From Halovenus marina (GTDB lineage: Archaea > Halobacteriota > Halobacteria > Halobacteriales > Haloarculaceae), in NCBI RefSeq assembly GCF_051414115.1, contig NZ_JBLKNZ010000001.1, positions 2,790,001 through 2,854,000 of the forward strand: a stretch of DNA of 64,000 nt, given 5' to 3'. The translations under genes and the position numbers were made by a program. Under the pieces are notes generated by a model. It was not told the origin of the DNA. It worked only from the letters and a program-made list of their open reading frames with translations, and did not search any database. Of the stretch, positions 48,902 through 56,904 are shown piece after piece. The stretch's first letter is position 1, and the number at the start of each line of letters is the position of its first letter.

Positions 48902-50590
48902 CTACATCGCGCCGCCCATGCCACCCATGCCGCCCATGCCGCCCATGCCGCCACCCATGCCGCCGGGTGCGCCGCCTGGGCCGCCCGCCTCGTCGTCGTC
49001 GTCGCCGCTGCCGCCTTTGAGTTCGCCAGCCGCGATGACGTCATCGATGCGAAGCAGCATGACGGCCGCTTCGGTCGCGCTCTCGATGGCCTGGGTCTTG
49101 ACGCGCAGTGGTTCGACAGCGACGTCGGTCATGTCCGAGACCTCGCCGGTCTCGGCGTTGAGACCGTACGTGGAGTTGCCTGCGTCGTGTTCGCTTCGGA
49201 GTTCGACCAGCGAGTCGATGGGGTCGAGTCCGGCGTTCTCCGCGAGCGTGCGCGGGACGACGTCGATGGCGTCAGCGAAGGCCTCGATGGCGAGCTGTTC
49301 GCGGCCGCCGACGCTGTCTGCGAAGTCACGGAGTTCGAGCGAGAGTGCGGCCTCGGGTGCGCCAGCGCCGGTGAGCACCTTGCCGTCTTCGAGCGTCGCC
49401 GCGACGACGCCGAGCGCGTCCTCGATGGCTCGCTCGACTTCGTCGACGACGTGCTCGGTGCTGCCACGCAGGATGAGCGTGACTGCTTTGGCGTCCTCGA
49501 CGTCCTCGACGTAGATGTTCTGGTCGTCGTCGCCGAGCGCCTGCTCTGCGACGGAGCCAGCGAATCCGAGGTCGTCTTCGCTGATGTCGTCGATGTTCGA
49601 GACGACGCGTGCGCCGGTCGCTCGTGAGAGCGCGCCGACGGTGGACTTCTTCGCGCGGCGGACTGCGAGGATGTCCTCCTGTGCGAGGTAGTGCTGGGCC
49701 ATGTCGTCGATGCCCTTCTGGGCGACGACGACGTCAGCACCCGAATCGGCAATCTTGTCGACCATCTCCTTGAGCTGCTGTTCCTCCTGGTCGAGGAACT
49801 CCTGTAGCTGCTCGGGGTCGGAGACGTTGACTTCCGTGTCGAGTTCGGTCTCGGGCACTTCGATGGCGGTGTCGAGCAGGGCGATGTTGGCGTCCTCCTT
49901 GAGCGGGGGCATGTTGTCGTGGACCCGCTCCTTGTCGATGATGACGCCGTCGACGAGCTGTGACTGGTCGATGGAGCCGCCGACTGCGGTCTCGACTTTG
50001 ATGTTCTCCGTGTCGATACCGTCCTCGTCCGCGACGGACTGGACGGCCTCGACGACGAGCGCGGCGAGGGTGTCTCGTGCGCTCTCTGCACCTTTGCCGG
50101 TCATCGCCGTCGCCGCGACGCTTTCGAGCGTCTCGGTGTCGTCGGCGTCGACGTCGACGGCCAGGTCCTCGACGACCTCGGTGGCCTTCTCGGCGGCCTG
50201 TCGGTATCCCTGTGCGAGAATCGTCGCGTGAATGTCCTGGTCGAGGAGTTCCTCGGCCTTCGAGAGGAGTTCGCCAGCGATGACGACAGCGGTGGTCGTG
50301 CCGTCACCGACCTCGTCCTCCTGAGTCTGGGCGACTTCGACCACCATGTTGGCGGCCGGATGCTCGATATCCATCTCGTCGAGGATGGTGACACCATCGT
50401 TGGTCACGACGACGCTGCCCGAGTTGTCGACGAGCATCTTGTCCATCCCTTTCGGACCGAGCGTCGTCCGAACGGACTCGGCAACGGCCTTTCCGGCCGT
50501 GATGTTCATCGACTGTGCGTCCTTGCCAGATGTCCGCTGGCTGTCCTCGGAAAGTACAATAAGGGGCTGGTTACCCATCTGCTGAGCCAT
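48902..50590 (-). CDS. thsA: Thermosome subunit (group II chaperonin)
   Basis: A 562-residue ATP-driven folding chaperone of the CCT/thermosome type, assembled in double rings. NITAGKAVAESVRTTLGPKG, MDKMLVDNSGSVVVTNDGVT and EVGDGTTTAVVIAGELLSKA are the ATPase motifs; VVVAQKGIDDMAQHYLAQED is in the apical domain. The C-terminus is a Gly-Met repeat tail (GGMGGGMGGMGGMGG) preceded by an acidic stretch. The ATG at 50590 fits the family N-terminus MAQQMGNQPLIVLSEDSQR. A strong TATA box at 50616-50626 precedes it; such genes are heat-inducible in haloarchaea. The gene letter is a guess. Confidence 0.96.
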   Translation of the reverse strand: MAQQMGNQPLIVLSEDSQRTSGKDAQSMNITAGKAVAESVRTTLGPKGMDKMLVDNSGSVVVTNDGVTILDEMDIEHPAANMVVEVAQTQEDEVGDGTTTAVVIAGELLSKAEELLDQDIHATILAQGYRQAAEKATEVVEDLAVDVDADDTETLESVAATAMTGKGAESARDTLAALVVEAVQSVADEDGIDTENIKVETAVGGSIDQSQLVDGVIIDKERVHDNMPPLKEDANIALLDTAIEVPETELDTEVNVSDPEQLQEFLDQEEQQLKEMVDKIADSGADVVVAQKGIDDMAQHYLAQEDILAVRRAKKSTVGALSRATGARVVSNIDDISEDDLGFAGSVAEQALGDDDQNIYVEDVEDAKAVTLILRGSTEHVVDEVERAIEDALGVVAATLEDGKVLTGAGAPEAALSLELRDFADSVGGREQLAIEAFADAIDVVPRTLAENAGLDPIDSLVELRSEHDAGNSTYGLNAETGEVSDMTDVAVEPLRVKTQAIESATEAAVMLLRIDDVIAAGELKGGSGDDDDEAGGPGGAPGGMGGGMGGMGGMGGMGGAM

Positions 50591-50615
50591 AGTCAAAGAA
50601 AGATTGAATGTGATT

Positions 50616-50626
50616 CTATATAAAAG
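50616..50626 (-). promoter_or_regulatory. TATA box of the thermosome gene
   Basis: On the minus strand it reads CTTTTATATAG, 26-36 bases before the ATG at 50590, the spacing for a leaderless strong promoter of the kind described for haloarchaeal cct genes. Confidence 0.75.
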
Positions 50627-50788
50627 TGGCGGAAGACTATCATCGAAGCCCGTTCGTCGCCGGGTATTACCGCGGTAATAGTTGTCATACGACACCATTT
50701 AAGTAGGAGATAACACCGCTGTCACCGATATTCTGCGCCAGTTCGAGGGAGCACCACCTTCTTGTAAGTCCTTCCCGTTCTTTCGAAC

Positions 50789-51544
50789 GTGTCACTTCGG
50801 CAGTTCCTCGATTCGGCAGAGCGAGGGTCGCTCTCGCTCGTCGTCGTGAACCGGGACGCTGTCGATCCGGTCCAGAATCTGCTGGAGGAGCTGTTCGCGG
50901 GCCAGCCAGTCGACGTCGACGAACGGGAGATCCCCGACGAGGAAGGGGAGATGGTCTATCTGGTCGAGGACGAGGCAGTGCTCGCGTCCTCGACGCTGAC
51001 GGAACTCGAGAAGACGATACTGCTTGTCAACTCGGACCTGTACATCACTGGCGCACGCAGCCCCGAGGAACTCGACCTGCCCGCGGTGCTTCGGGAACTC
51101 GACGGCGTGCAGTTTCGGCTCCGGGGCTATCCGGAATCGAACAAGGAAAAGCTGCTGCTCATCACTATCTCACGATACATCGAGGGGGTCGCGCTCGCGA
51201 GCGAGGGCGGAACACATCGTGCGTCCTTCCAGCGACTCTCCCGCATCAACGACGAGAAAGGCACGCGGCGCGTGTACGAGCAACTCGGGGAGTCGCCTGT
51301 CGACACTCACGTGTACGGTATCCCGAACTGGACACCTCCCGACGAGTTCGGCGTGACGATCCACGGTGGCCGGTCACAGGAGTACCGCGACTCGTGGTTC
51401 GTCACGTTCGTTCCAGACTCCGCCGCGGACCCGCACGCAGCACTCGTTGCATTAGAGACCGAGCCCCGCGTCTGGGACGGCTACTGGACGTTCGAACCCG
51501 ACAAAGTTACGCGGATTGCGCGGTACATCCAGCGGGAACTCTGA
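50789..51544 (+). CDS. DICT sensory domain protein
   Basis: A 251-residue soluble protein. MSLRQFLDSAERGSLSLVVV and the helix/strand pattern to about residue 115, then GVALASEGGTHRASFQRLSR, THVYGIPNWTPPDEFGVTIH, DSWFVTFVPDSAADPHAALV and RVWDGYWTFEPDKVTRIARY match the DICT domain, found with two-component proteins and standing alone in haloarchaea. The ligand is unknown. It starts at a GTG (50789). It is divergent from the thermosome gene with a 198-base shared region and convergent with pheA, where a hairpin joins the two stop codons. Confidence 0.85.
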   Translation: MSLRQFLDSAERGSLSLVVVNRDAVDPVQNLLEELFAGQPVDVDEREIPDEEGEMVYLVEDEAVLASSTLTELEKTILLVNSDLYITGARSPEELDLPAVLRELDGVQFRLRGYPESNKEKLLLITISRYIEGVALASEGGTHRASFQRLSRINDEKGTRRVYEQLGESPVDTHVYGIPNWTPPDEFGVTIHGGRSQEYRDSWFVTFVPDSAADPHAALVALETEPRVWDGYWTFEPDKVTRIARYIQREL

Positions 51545-51571
51545 CGGTTGGTCTCGGCAGACCAACCGTCA
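51542..51571. terminator. Perfect 13-bp hairpin joining two stop codons
   Basis: TGACGGTTGGTCT (51542-51554), loop cggc, and AGACCAACCGTCA (51559-51571). The first three bases are the DICT stop and the last three the complement of the pheA stop, so the hairpin serves both convergent genes and is a likely bidirectional terminator. Confidence 0.75.
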
Positions 51572-52387
51572 GTAGATGACAGTCTCGCTGTCGTAGGAGC
51601 CGAGGCGGCGAACCCACCCCTCCTCGGCGATGGATTCGATAACCGCGAGCGCGTCCTGCGTTCGCTCCTCGTAGAGACCAGCGGCGATGTCGATGTGGAA
51701 GACGTAATCCCCGAGTCGCTCCCCGCTTGGCCGGGATTCGACGCGCGTGAGGTTGATGTCGCGCTCGGCAAAGGGTTCGAGCATCTCCAGCAACAGTCCG
51801 GGGTAGTCGACGTCCGGGTACACGATGAAAGAGGTCTTCGCGCCAGCCTCGCTTCGCTCCGAGACCGGGGCGACGACCAGAAACCGCGTCGCGTTCGACG
51901 TCTGGTCCTGAATGTCCTCGGCGAGTACGAGAAGCGACTCGTCATCGTCGGCGTTTGCGGGATGTCCGATCGCCGCCACGGACGGGTCCTCGCGGGCGTG
52001 TTGAACACCCCGGGCCGTACTCGCGACGGCCTCCAGCGTGGCGTCCGGGTAGTTCTCCTCAAGATAGGATCGACACTGCGCGAGCGCCTGCGCGTGGCTG
52101 GCGACGGTGTCGAACGTCTCCGACTGTGCGAGCAGGGCGTGACGGATCGGCGTGATGACCTCCTTGACGACCGCAATCTCGTACTCAGCGAAGGCGTCGA
52201 GCGACTCCGTCACCGACCCCTCGATGCTGTTTTCCACCGGGACGACGCCGCGGTCGTACTCCCCGTTTGCGACGGCCTCGACGATTGCCGTCACTGACTC
52301 GGTAAAGGAGATCTCCTCGTCGTTTGCGACCGCGCTGGCCGCTCGATGTGAGTACGTCCCTTCCGGTCCCAGCGTGAGCACCTGCAT
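51569..52387 (-). CDS. pheA: Prephenate dehydratase
   Basis: A 272-residue enzyme making phenylpyruvate from prephenate for phenylalanine synthesis. The N-terminal catalytic part has MQVLTLGPEGTYSHRAASAV, DRGVVPVENSIEGSVTESLD and the TRFLVVAP motif near the end of the domain (NATRFLVVAPVSER). A C-terminal ACT domain (AKTSFIVYPDVDYPGLLLEM, NLTRVESRPSGERLGDYVFH) carries the ESRP motif that senses phenylalanine. The monofunctional form without chorismate mutase is normal for archaea. ATG 52387 fits the conserved start. Confidence 0.95.
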   Translation of the reverse strand: MQVLTLGPEGTYSHRAASAVANDEEISFTESVTAIVEAVANGEYDRGVVPVENSIEGSVTESLDAFAEYEIAVVKEVITPIRHALLAQSETFDTVASHAQALAQCRSYLEENYPDATLEAVASTARGVQHAREDPSVAAIGHPANADDDESLLVLAEDIQDQTSNATRFLVVAPVSERSEAGAKTSFIVYPDVDYPGLLLEMLEPFAERDINLTRVESRPSGERLGDYVFHIDIAAGLYEERTQDALAVIESIAEEGWVRRLGSYDSETVIY

Positions 52388-52488
52388 ACCCGAGGCGTAG
52401 ATGACAGGGGAGTAAAAGGCTCGCGGTCTGGCCAACTGCACGGGACTGTGTCCACCCTATATCAGTTACAATAATGGGAAAAGGGTGC

Positions 52489-52498
52489 AATTATATAC
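52489..52498 (+). promoter_or_regulatory. TATA box of the first chitinase gene
   Basis: AATTATATAC lies 52-61 bases before the ATG at 52550, predicting a leader of about 28 bases; a GGTGGGGG stretch eight bases before the ATG could help ribosome binding. Confidence 0.6.
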
Positions 52499-52549
52499 AC
52501 GTAGAGGGCAAATAGAGGGTCACATCCACATCTGGGTGGGGGATAACCA

Positions 52550-54160
52550 ATGGACGAAGACATCACACCGACTCGACGGACAGTGCTGAAATCATCCGCC
52601 GCTGCGGCAGCCGCCGTGACTGGCGTGACCGGCCTGACAGGGACGACAGCAGCAGCCACAGGTGGAATCTATTCCCCGTACGTGGGAACGTGGGGACCTG
52701 GGGTGGATAATGCGATCAGCCGCGACGTCGACCACGTCGTTTTCGGCCCAGCAGGCGACGCGACCGACGACGGGGAGGTCAATCCCGCCTGGCTCTCCCA
52801 ATGTAAAGGCGGGTGCAGTGAACAACCGCTCGACAGGCACCTTCCCGACGTCCAGCGGATGCAGGACAACGGCATCAGCGTCGGGCTGATGGTCGGTGGC
52901 TATCAAGGCCGGGTGATCGCCCGCGATGCCGATAGTGTATCTGAACTCAAGCAGGGCTACGAGACCGTGCTGGATACCCTTGGCATCTCGCATATCGACA
53001 TCGACGACGAGAACGCCGACGATTGGAGTCGACCGGAGAACCTGAACATGCTCCGGGCCAAGGCCCTCTCACAACTACAAGACGAGCGCCCAGATCTTAC
53101 CGTCGGCTACACCGTCGCTGCGGACGCTCGAGGGATGAACTCGAATACCGGCACACACTCGCCGGGCGAGCACTGGATAGAAGAGATCGCTGAAACCGAC
53201 CTCGAACTCGATTACGTCCAGCTCATGGTCATGCATCTTGGTTCGGATCCGACCAAGCAAACCTTCGAGTCCGCGGTCGACTCGACGGCGGAGTTTATCT
53301 CGAGCCAGTATCCCGGCAAGTCCATGGACGAAATCTACGGGATGATCGGCGTCGTGCCCCGCTACGTCGAACTCTCTCAAAGCTCCGCCGAGGGACTACT
53401 CGAACTCGCTGAAGAAAAGGGGCTGTACAGTATCGCCCCATGGCGACTCGGCGAGGAAGACGGTCAATACACGAAGATATTCAGCCAGTACAGCGGTGGC
53501 GGCTCCAATCCCGATCCGGATCCGGATCCGGATCCCGGGAACCCCAGCGCTGACCTGATGGTCAGCCCGAGTGACCCATCACCGGGAGAGCAGGTGACCT
53601 TCGACGCGTCGGGGTCAAGTTCGCCAAACGGCGCCATCGTCGAGTATCAGTGGGACTTCGACAACGGAACAACGCGCACGACCCAATCAGCGACGACGAC
53701 GCAGAGTTACGACTCGGGCAGCTATTCGCCGCGAGTGACCGTCGTCGACGAGGCAGAGAGAACCGCCAGTGCCTCCGTGAGCCTCTCCGTCAGCGACGGC
53801 GGCGGTGGCGGCGACTGCGACGCGCCAGCATGGGACTCAAGCGAGGTCTACCGGAGCGGTGACCGTGCGAGCTACGACGGCTCTGTCTGGGAGGTGTCGT
53901 GGTGGTCACGTGGCGACGAGCCAGGCTCGTCCCAGTGGGGTCCGTGGGAGGAAGTCGGATCGTGTGACGGCGGTGACGGCGGCGACGACGGCGACGGTAA
54001 CTGTTCAGAGACCGACGCCTGGGACTCGGGAGCAACCTACACGGGTGGCGACCGCGCGGTTTACAACGGTGCCGTCTGGGAGGCCAGCTGGTGGACGCAG
54101 GGCGACGAGCCCGGATCCAGCGGCCAGTGGGGCCCGTGGGAGAAGATCGGGGACTGCTGA
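52550..54160 (+). CDS. Secreted GH18 chitinase with PKD and two CBM5/12 domains
   Basis: A 536-residue exported enzyme. The Tat signal is TPTRRTVLKSSAAAAAAVTG (R9-R10). The GH18 barrel spans about 38-315; its catalytic line is SHIDIDDE (residues 147-154), with Asp150, Asp152 and Glu154 of the DxxDxDxE motif but Ser at the first Asp. A Pro-Asp repeat hinge (PDPDPDPDPGNP) leads to a PKD domain (about 332-415, GEQVTFDASGSSSPNGAIVE, YQWDFDNG), and two CBM5/12 chitin-binding modules end the protein (about 427-470 and 488-533, each with a WDS...Y..GDRA.Y.G.VWE.SWW pattern). It should hydrolyse chitin outside the cell. A palindromic element begins at its stop codon. Confidence 0.92.
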   Translation: MDEDITPTRRTVLKSSAAAAAAVTGVTGLTGTTAAATGGIYSPYVGTWGPGVDNAISRDVDHVVFGPAGDATDDGEVNPAWLSQCKGGCSEQPLDRHLPDVQRMQDNGISVGLMVGGYQGRVIARDADSVSELKQGYETVLDTLGISHIDIDDENADDWSRPENLNMLRAKALSQLQDERPDLTVGYTVAADARGMNSNTGTHSPGEHWIEEIAETDLELDYVQLMVMHLGSDPTKQTFESAVDSTAEFISSQYPGKSMDEIYGMIGVVPRYVELSQSSAEGLLELAEEKGLYSIAPWRLGEEDGQYTKIFSQYSGGGSNPDPDPDPDPGNPSADLMVSPSDPSPGEQVTFDASGSSSPNGAIVEYQWDFDNGTTRTTQSATTTQSYDSGSYSPRVTVVDEAERTASASVSLSVSDGGGGGDCDAPAWDSSEVYRSGDRASYDGSVWEVSWWSRGDEPGSSQWGPWEEVGSCDGGDGGDDGDGNCSETDAWDSGATYTGGDRAVYNGAVWEASWWTQGDEPGSSGQWGPWEKIGDC

Positions 54161-54239
54161 TACTGCTGGCTGTACCATTTTGAATGAATTCGCCGCCCCG
54201 GGGTGGCGAATATCTGTACGAACGGACAGCCAGCAGTAT
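54158..54239. repeat. Palindromic element B (nested inverted repeat starting at the stop codon)
   Basis: Beginning at the chitinase TGA (54158-54160), the outer arms are ATACTGCTGGCTGT (54160-54173) and its perfect complement at 54226-54239. The inner hairpin is ATTCGCC...GGCGAAT (about 54187-54211). Compared with element A (5527-5605), two adjacent arm bases are swapped and their partners match, so the stem is kept by compensatory change. Confidence 0.8.
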
Positions 54240-54330
54240 GAGTCACAGTCGGACACAGCCGAGTAACGCCTCGGTGCTCTTGTGTATATGAGCCAGTATT
54301 GTCTTTGCACCGTCGTCTGACAGTCGCCAA

Positions 54331-54338
54331 TCTATAAG
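54331..54338 (+). promoter_or_regulatory. TATA box of the DUF6432 gene
   Basis: TCTATAAG lies 26-33 bases before the ATG at 54364, typical of a leaderless transcript. Confidence 0.65.
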
Positions 54339-54363
54339 ACAGGGCCACACATAGCTACGATCG

Positions 54364-54663
54364 ATGCGAGCGAAGCCGTCCTACCGTGACCGCGACGACA
54401 CCGAAGTCGAGGTGCTCGACGCGCTTGCCGACCGTCCCGAGGACGGCATGACGGTCTTCGAGTTGCGCGCACACGTCGAGACCGACATCGACACGCTCGA
54501 AGGAGCGCTGGCCGCGCTGAAAGCCGACGACCTCATCGAGGCCACCACCGAATCCGAGCGCACCGTGATCGTCGTCGAAGACCACGTCATCGGCCCCGAA
54601 GACAACGGAGAGGAAACTGAGTCGAATCTCATCGACGACATCCGACGACGGTTGCCGTTCTAA
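54364..54663 (+). CDS. DUF6432 family winged-helix protein
   Basis: A 99-residue haloarchaeal protein. MRAKPSYRDRDDTEVEVLDA, ADRPEDGMTVFELRAHVETD, LAALKADDLIEATTESERTV and IVVEDHVIGPED follow the DUF6432 pattern: a winged-helix-like core (EVLDALADR...VFELRAHV...LEGALAALKADDLIEA) with a charged tail. A transcription role is plausible but undemonstrated. The TATA box at 54331-54338 supports the ATG. The cobalamin-type gene follows 60 bases downstream on the same strand. Confidence 0.8.
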   Translation: MRAKPSYRDRDDTEVEVLDALADRPEDGMTVFELRAHVETDIDTLEGALAALKADDLIEATTESERTVIVVEDHVIGPEDNGEETESNLIDDIRRRLPF

Positions 54664-54723
54664 GCAAGTCGGACTCGTGGTATCGACCGCGCCCTTTTAC
54701 CGTCCTGTCTCTGTAGCACTGGT

Positions 54724-55644
54724 ATGCGCGTCGTCTCGCTGCTCCCGTCAGCGACCGAACTGTGTTACGCACTCGGCGTCGAACCGGTCGGCGTCTCTCA
54801 CGAGTGCGACCACCCGCCCGCCGCGACGGATCTGCCGACTGTCATTCACTCTCGCGTCGACGCCTCAGCGACGAGCGGAGAGATCGACGACCAAGTGCAG
54901 GCGGCAGTCGACGAGGGCGGCGTCTACGAACTCGACCGGGAGCGTCTGGCCGAACTCGACCCGGACGTGATCGTCTCGCAGGGCATCTGTGACGTGTGTG
55001 CCGTCGACGACTCGCTCGTCCGCGAGGCCGTCGCTGACCTGGAACTCGACTGTGAGGTCGTCGCCACCGATCCCCACAGCCTCGACGACCTGCTCGCGGA
55101 CGTCGAACGCCTCGGGCGAGTGCTGGGTCGCGAGGAGCGCGCCCGGACAGTTCTGGCGAACCTCGAAGCACGCGTCGACGCCGTCGGGCGCGAGACACCC
55201 GAGAGCGGCCCGAGCGTCGTTGTTCTCGACTGGCTCGACCCGGTGATGGTCGCGGGCCACTGGGTGCCCGAGATGGTCGAACTCGCGGGTGGCACCTACG
55301 GGCTTGCCGAGCCCGGCGACCCCTCCCGCCCGCACGAATGGAGCGACATCAGAGCCGAGGATCCGGACCTGCTCGTCGTCGCGCCCTGTGGCTTCGGCGT
55401 CGATCAGACGCTGGACAACACCGCCGACCTGATCGGGCGCGAAGGGTGGGAACAGTTGCGCGCAGTCAGGAACGGGCGAGTACAGATCATCGACGGCCAC
55501 CACTACATGAACCGCCCGGGGCCGCGACTCGTCGACAGCCTCGAACTGCTCGCCGGGATTGTTCACCCCGAGACGGTCGAGACGTCCGACGAAGTCGTTC
55601 GACCGTGGCCGGATCTGCCGCGAGACTCGCGGCCGAGACAGTAG
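54724..55644 (+). CDS. Cobalamin-binding (BtuF-like) periplasmic-type protein, no signal peptide
   Basis: A 306-residue protein of the type III periplasmic binding fold. MRVVSLLPSATELCYALGVE, GVSHECDHPPAATDLPTV, DVIVSQGICDVCAVDDSLVR, DPHSLDDLLADVERLGRVLG, VVVLDWLDPVMVAGHWVPEM and HHYMNRPGPRLVDSLELLAG are typical of the haloarchaeal cobalamin-binding group. There is no signal peptide or lipobox, so it should stay in the cytoplasm, unlike classical BtuF. It may bind a corrinoid or help cobamide handling. Its stop touches the stop of the convergent gene at 55645. Confidence 0.85.
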   Translation: MRVVSLLPSATELCYALGVEPVGVSHECDHPPAATDLPTVIHSRVDASATSGEIDDQVQAAVDEGGVYELDRERLAELDPDVIVSQGICDVCAVDDSLVREAVADLELDCEVVATDPHSLDDLLADVERLGRVLGREERARTVLANLEARVDAVGRETPESGPSVVVLDWLDPVMVAGHWVPEMVELAGGTYGLAEPGDPSRPHEWSDIRAEDPDLLVVAPCGFGVDQTLDNTADLIGREGWEQLRAVRNGRVQIIDGHHYMNRPGPRLVDSLELLAGIVHPETVETSDEVVRPWPDLPRDSRPRQ

Positions 55645-55959
55645 TTACGCTTCCTCGCGGAGCGTCTCCAGCGCCTCCGGCCCGACCGAGAGCGTCCGCC
55701 GACCCGTCGGCGCTTCCGTGATGAGTGCGCCGGTCGAGAGGTCTGGATTCCCACCGTCATCGTAGAGTTCCTCCGGAGTGGTTCCGATGCGAACGGCACT
55801 CCGGATCTCCAGCAACGCGTCCCTAAGGGTGTCCTCGCGGTCGCCCGCCGCAACGTCCTGGATAGCTATCTCTTCGTCGCGCTGGGCAAGCAGGTCGAGC
55901 ACCTGCTCGACGTGTTCGGGTGTGTCCGCCGAGTCGTAGATGTAGGTCACGACGCGCAT
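55645..55959 (-). CDS. Conserved protein of unknown function, 104 residues
   Basis: MRVVTYIYDSADTPEHVEQV, LDLLAQRDEEIAIQDVAAGD, REDTLRDALLEIRSAVRIGT, TPEELYDDGGNPDLSTGALI and TEAPTGRRTLSVGPEALETL make an alpha/beta, thioredoxin-like-sized protein without catalytic cysteines. I recognise no named family. The ATG at 55959 begins the first strand; an earlier start would add an Arg-rich tail. Its stop directly abuts that of the convergent cobalamin-binding gene, and ubaA lies upstream on the same strand, 79 bases away. Confidence 0.6.
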   Translation of the reverse strand: MRVVTYIYDSADTPEHVEQVLDLLAQRDEEIAIQDVAAGDREDTLRDALLEIRSAVRIGTTPEELYDDGGNPDLSTGALITEAPTGRRTLSVGPEALETLREEA

Positions 55960-56038
55960 AGCGAGGCCACGGCCGCATCGGCCTTGGTGATGTCGGCTCT
56001 GATCGAGGTCGGACCCGAAGAAATGCGCAACAGACGCC

Positions 56039-56854
56039 CTATGCCGAATCAGCGACGGTACAGGAATCGACGTACTCCACGTCGTGAACGCTCTCGATCG
56101 ACGGGTCGGAGCCACAGACCGGGCAGTCCGGGTTCGCGGCGAGGGTTACCGTCTCGAAGTTCATGCCCGCCGCGTCGTAGACCAGTAGACGGCCATCGAG
56201 CGGTTCGCCGTGGTCGAGCAGGAGTTTCACCGTCTCCGTGGCCTGAATCGCACCAATAGTCCCCGGCAACACGCCGAGGACGCCCGCAGTCGCACAGTCC
56301 GGAACGGCACCCGCTGGCGGCGCTTCGGGGAACAGACACCGATAACAGGGTTCGCCGCCGGTGAAGGTCGTCGCCTGTCCGTCGAACCGATAGATCGAGC
56401 CGTGGACGAGCGGAATATCAGCGAGCGTGCAGGCGTCGTTGAGCAAAAACCGCGTGGGGAAGTTGTCAGAGGCGTCGACCACGATATCGTAGTCAGCGAC
56501 GAGTTCCTCGACGGTGTCGACGACCACTCGTTCCTGATAGGTGTCGACGGTGACATTCGGGTTTATCGCGTCGAGAAACGCGGCGGCGCTCTCGACTTTC
56601 GGCTCGCCGATGTCGTCGGTCTCGTGGATGACCTGTCGCTGGAGATTGCTCCGCTCGACGACGTCGTCGTCGACGACGCCGATCTGCCCGACGCCCGCAG
56701 CGCCGAGATACTGCAACACGGGCGAGCCGAGGCCACCGGCACCGACGACCAGCACCGACGCCTCGACAAGGGCTTCCTGTCCGTCCGGCCCCACGTCGTC
56801 CATGATGACGTGACGCGAGTACCGGTCGAGTTGTTCGGGCGTGAGACCGCTCAT
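56039..56854 (-). CDS. ubaA: E1-like SAMP-activating enzyme (MoeB/ThiF family)
   Basis: A 271-residue adenylating enzyme. LDRYSRHVIMDDVGPDGQEA and VLVVGAGGLGSPVLQYLGAA (ATP loop), NLQRQVIHETDDIGEPKVES, DNFPTRFLLNDACTLADIPL, PDCATAGVLGVLPGTIGAIQ (catalytic Cys) and two CxxC zinc pairs (CYRCLF, CPVCGS) are all present. In Haloferax, UbaA activates SAMPs for protein conjugation and for sulfur transfer in molybdopterin and tRNA thiolation. SAMP1 is encoded at 42711 in this window, 13 kb away. ATG 56854 matches the family start MSGLTPEQLDRYSRH. Confidence 0.93.
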   Translation of the reverse strand: MSGLTPEQLDRYSRHVIMDDVGPDGQEALVEASVLVVGAGGLGSPVLQYLGAAGVGQIGVVDDDVVERSNLQRQVIHETDDIGEPKVESAAAFLDAINPNVTVDTYQERVVVDTVEELVADYDIVVDASDNFPTRFLLNDACTLADIPLVHGSIYRFDGQATTFTGGEPCYRCLFPEAPPAGAVPDCATAGVLGVLPGTIGAIQATETVKLLLDHGEPLDGRLLVYDAAGMNFETVTLAANPDCPVCGSDPSIESVHDVEYVDSCTVADSA

Positions 56855-56904
56855 ACACTGGATTCGTCCCGAGCGGACAAAAGCCGACGGGTGTGTGACT
56901 CCCG

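Noticed and set aside
48902..49000. Short repeats ccgcccatgcc suggestive of a direct-repeat array
   Set aside because: They encode the Gly-Gly-Met tail of the thermosome, a normal feature of group II chaperonins, and have no spacer structure.
53500..53545. Tandem atccgg repeats
   Set aside because: They encode the Pro-Asp hinge of the chitinase between the catalytic and PKD domains; linker repeats of this kind are common.
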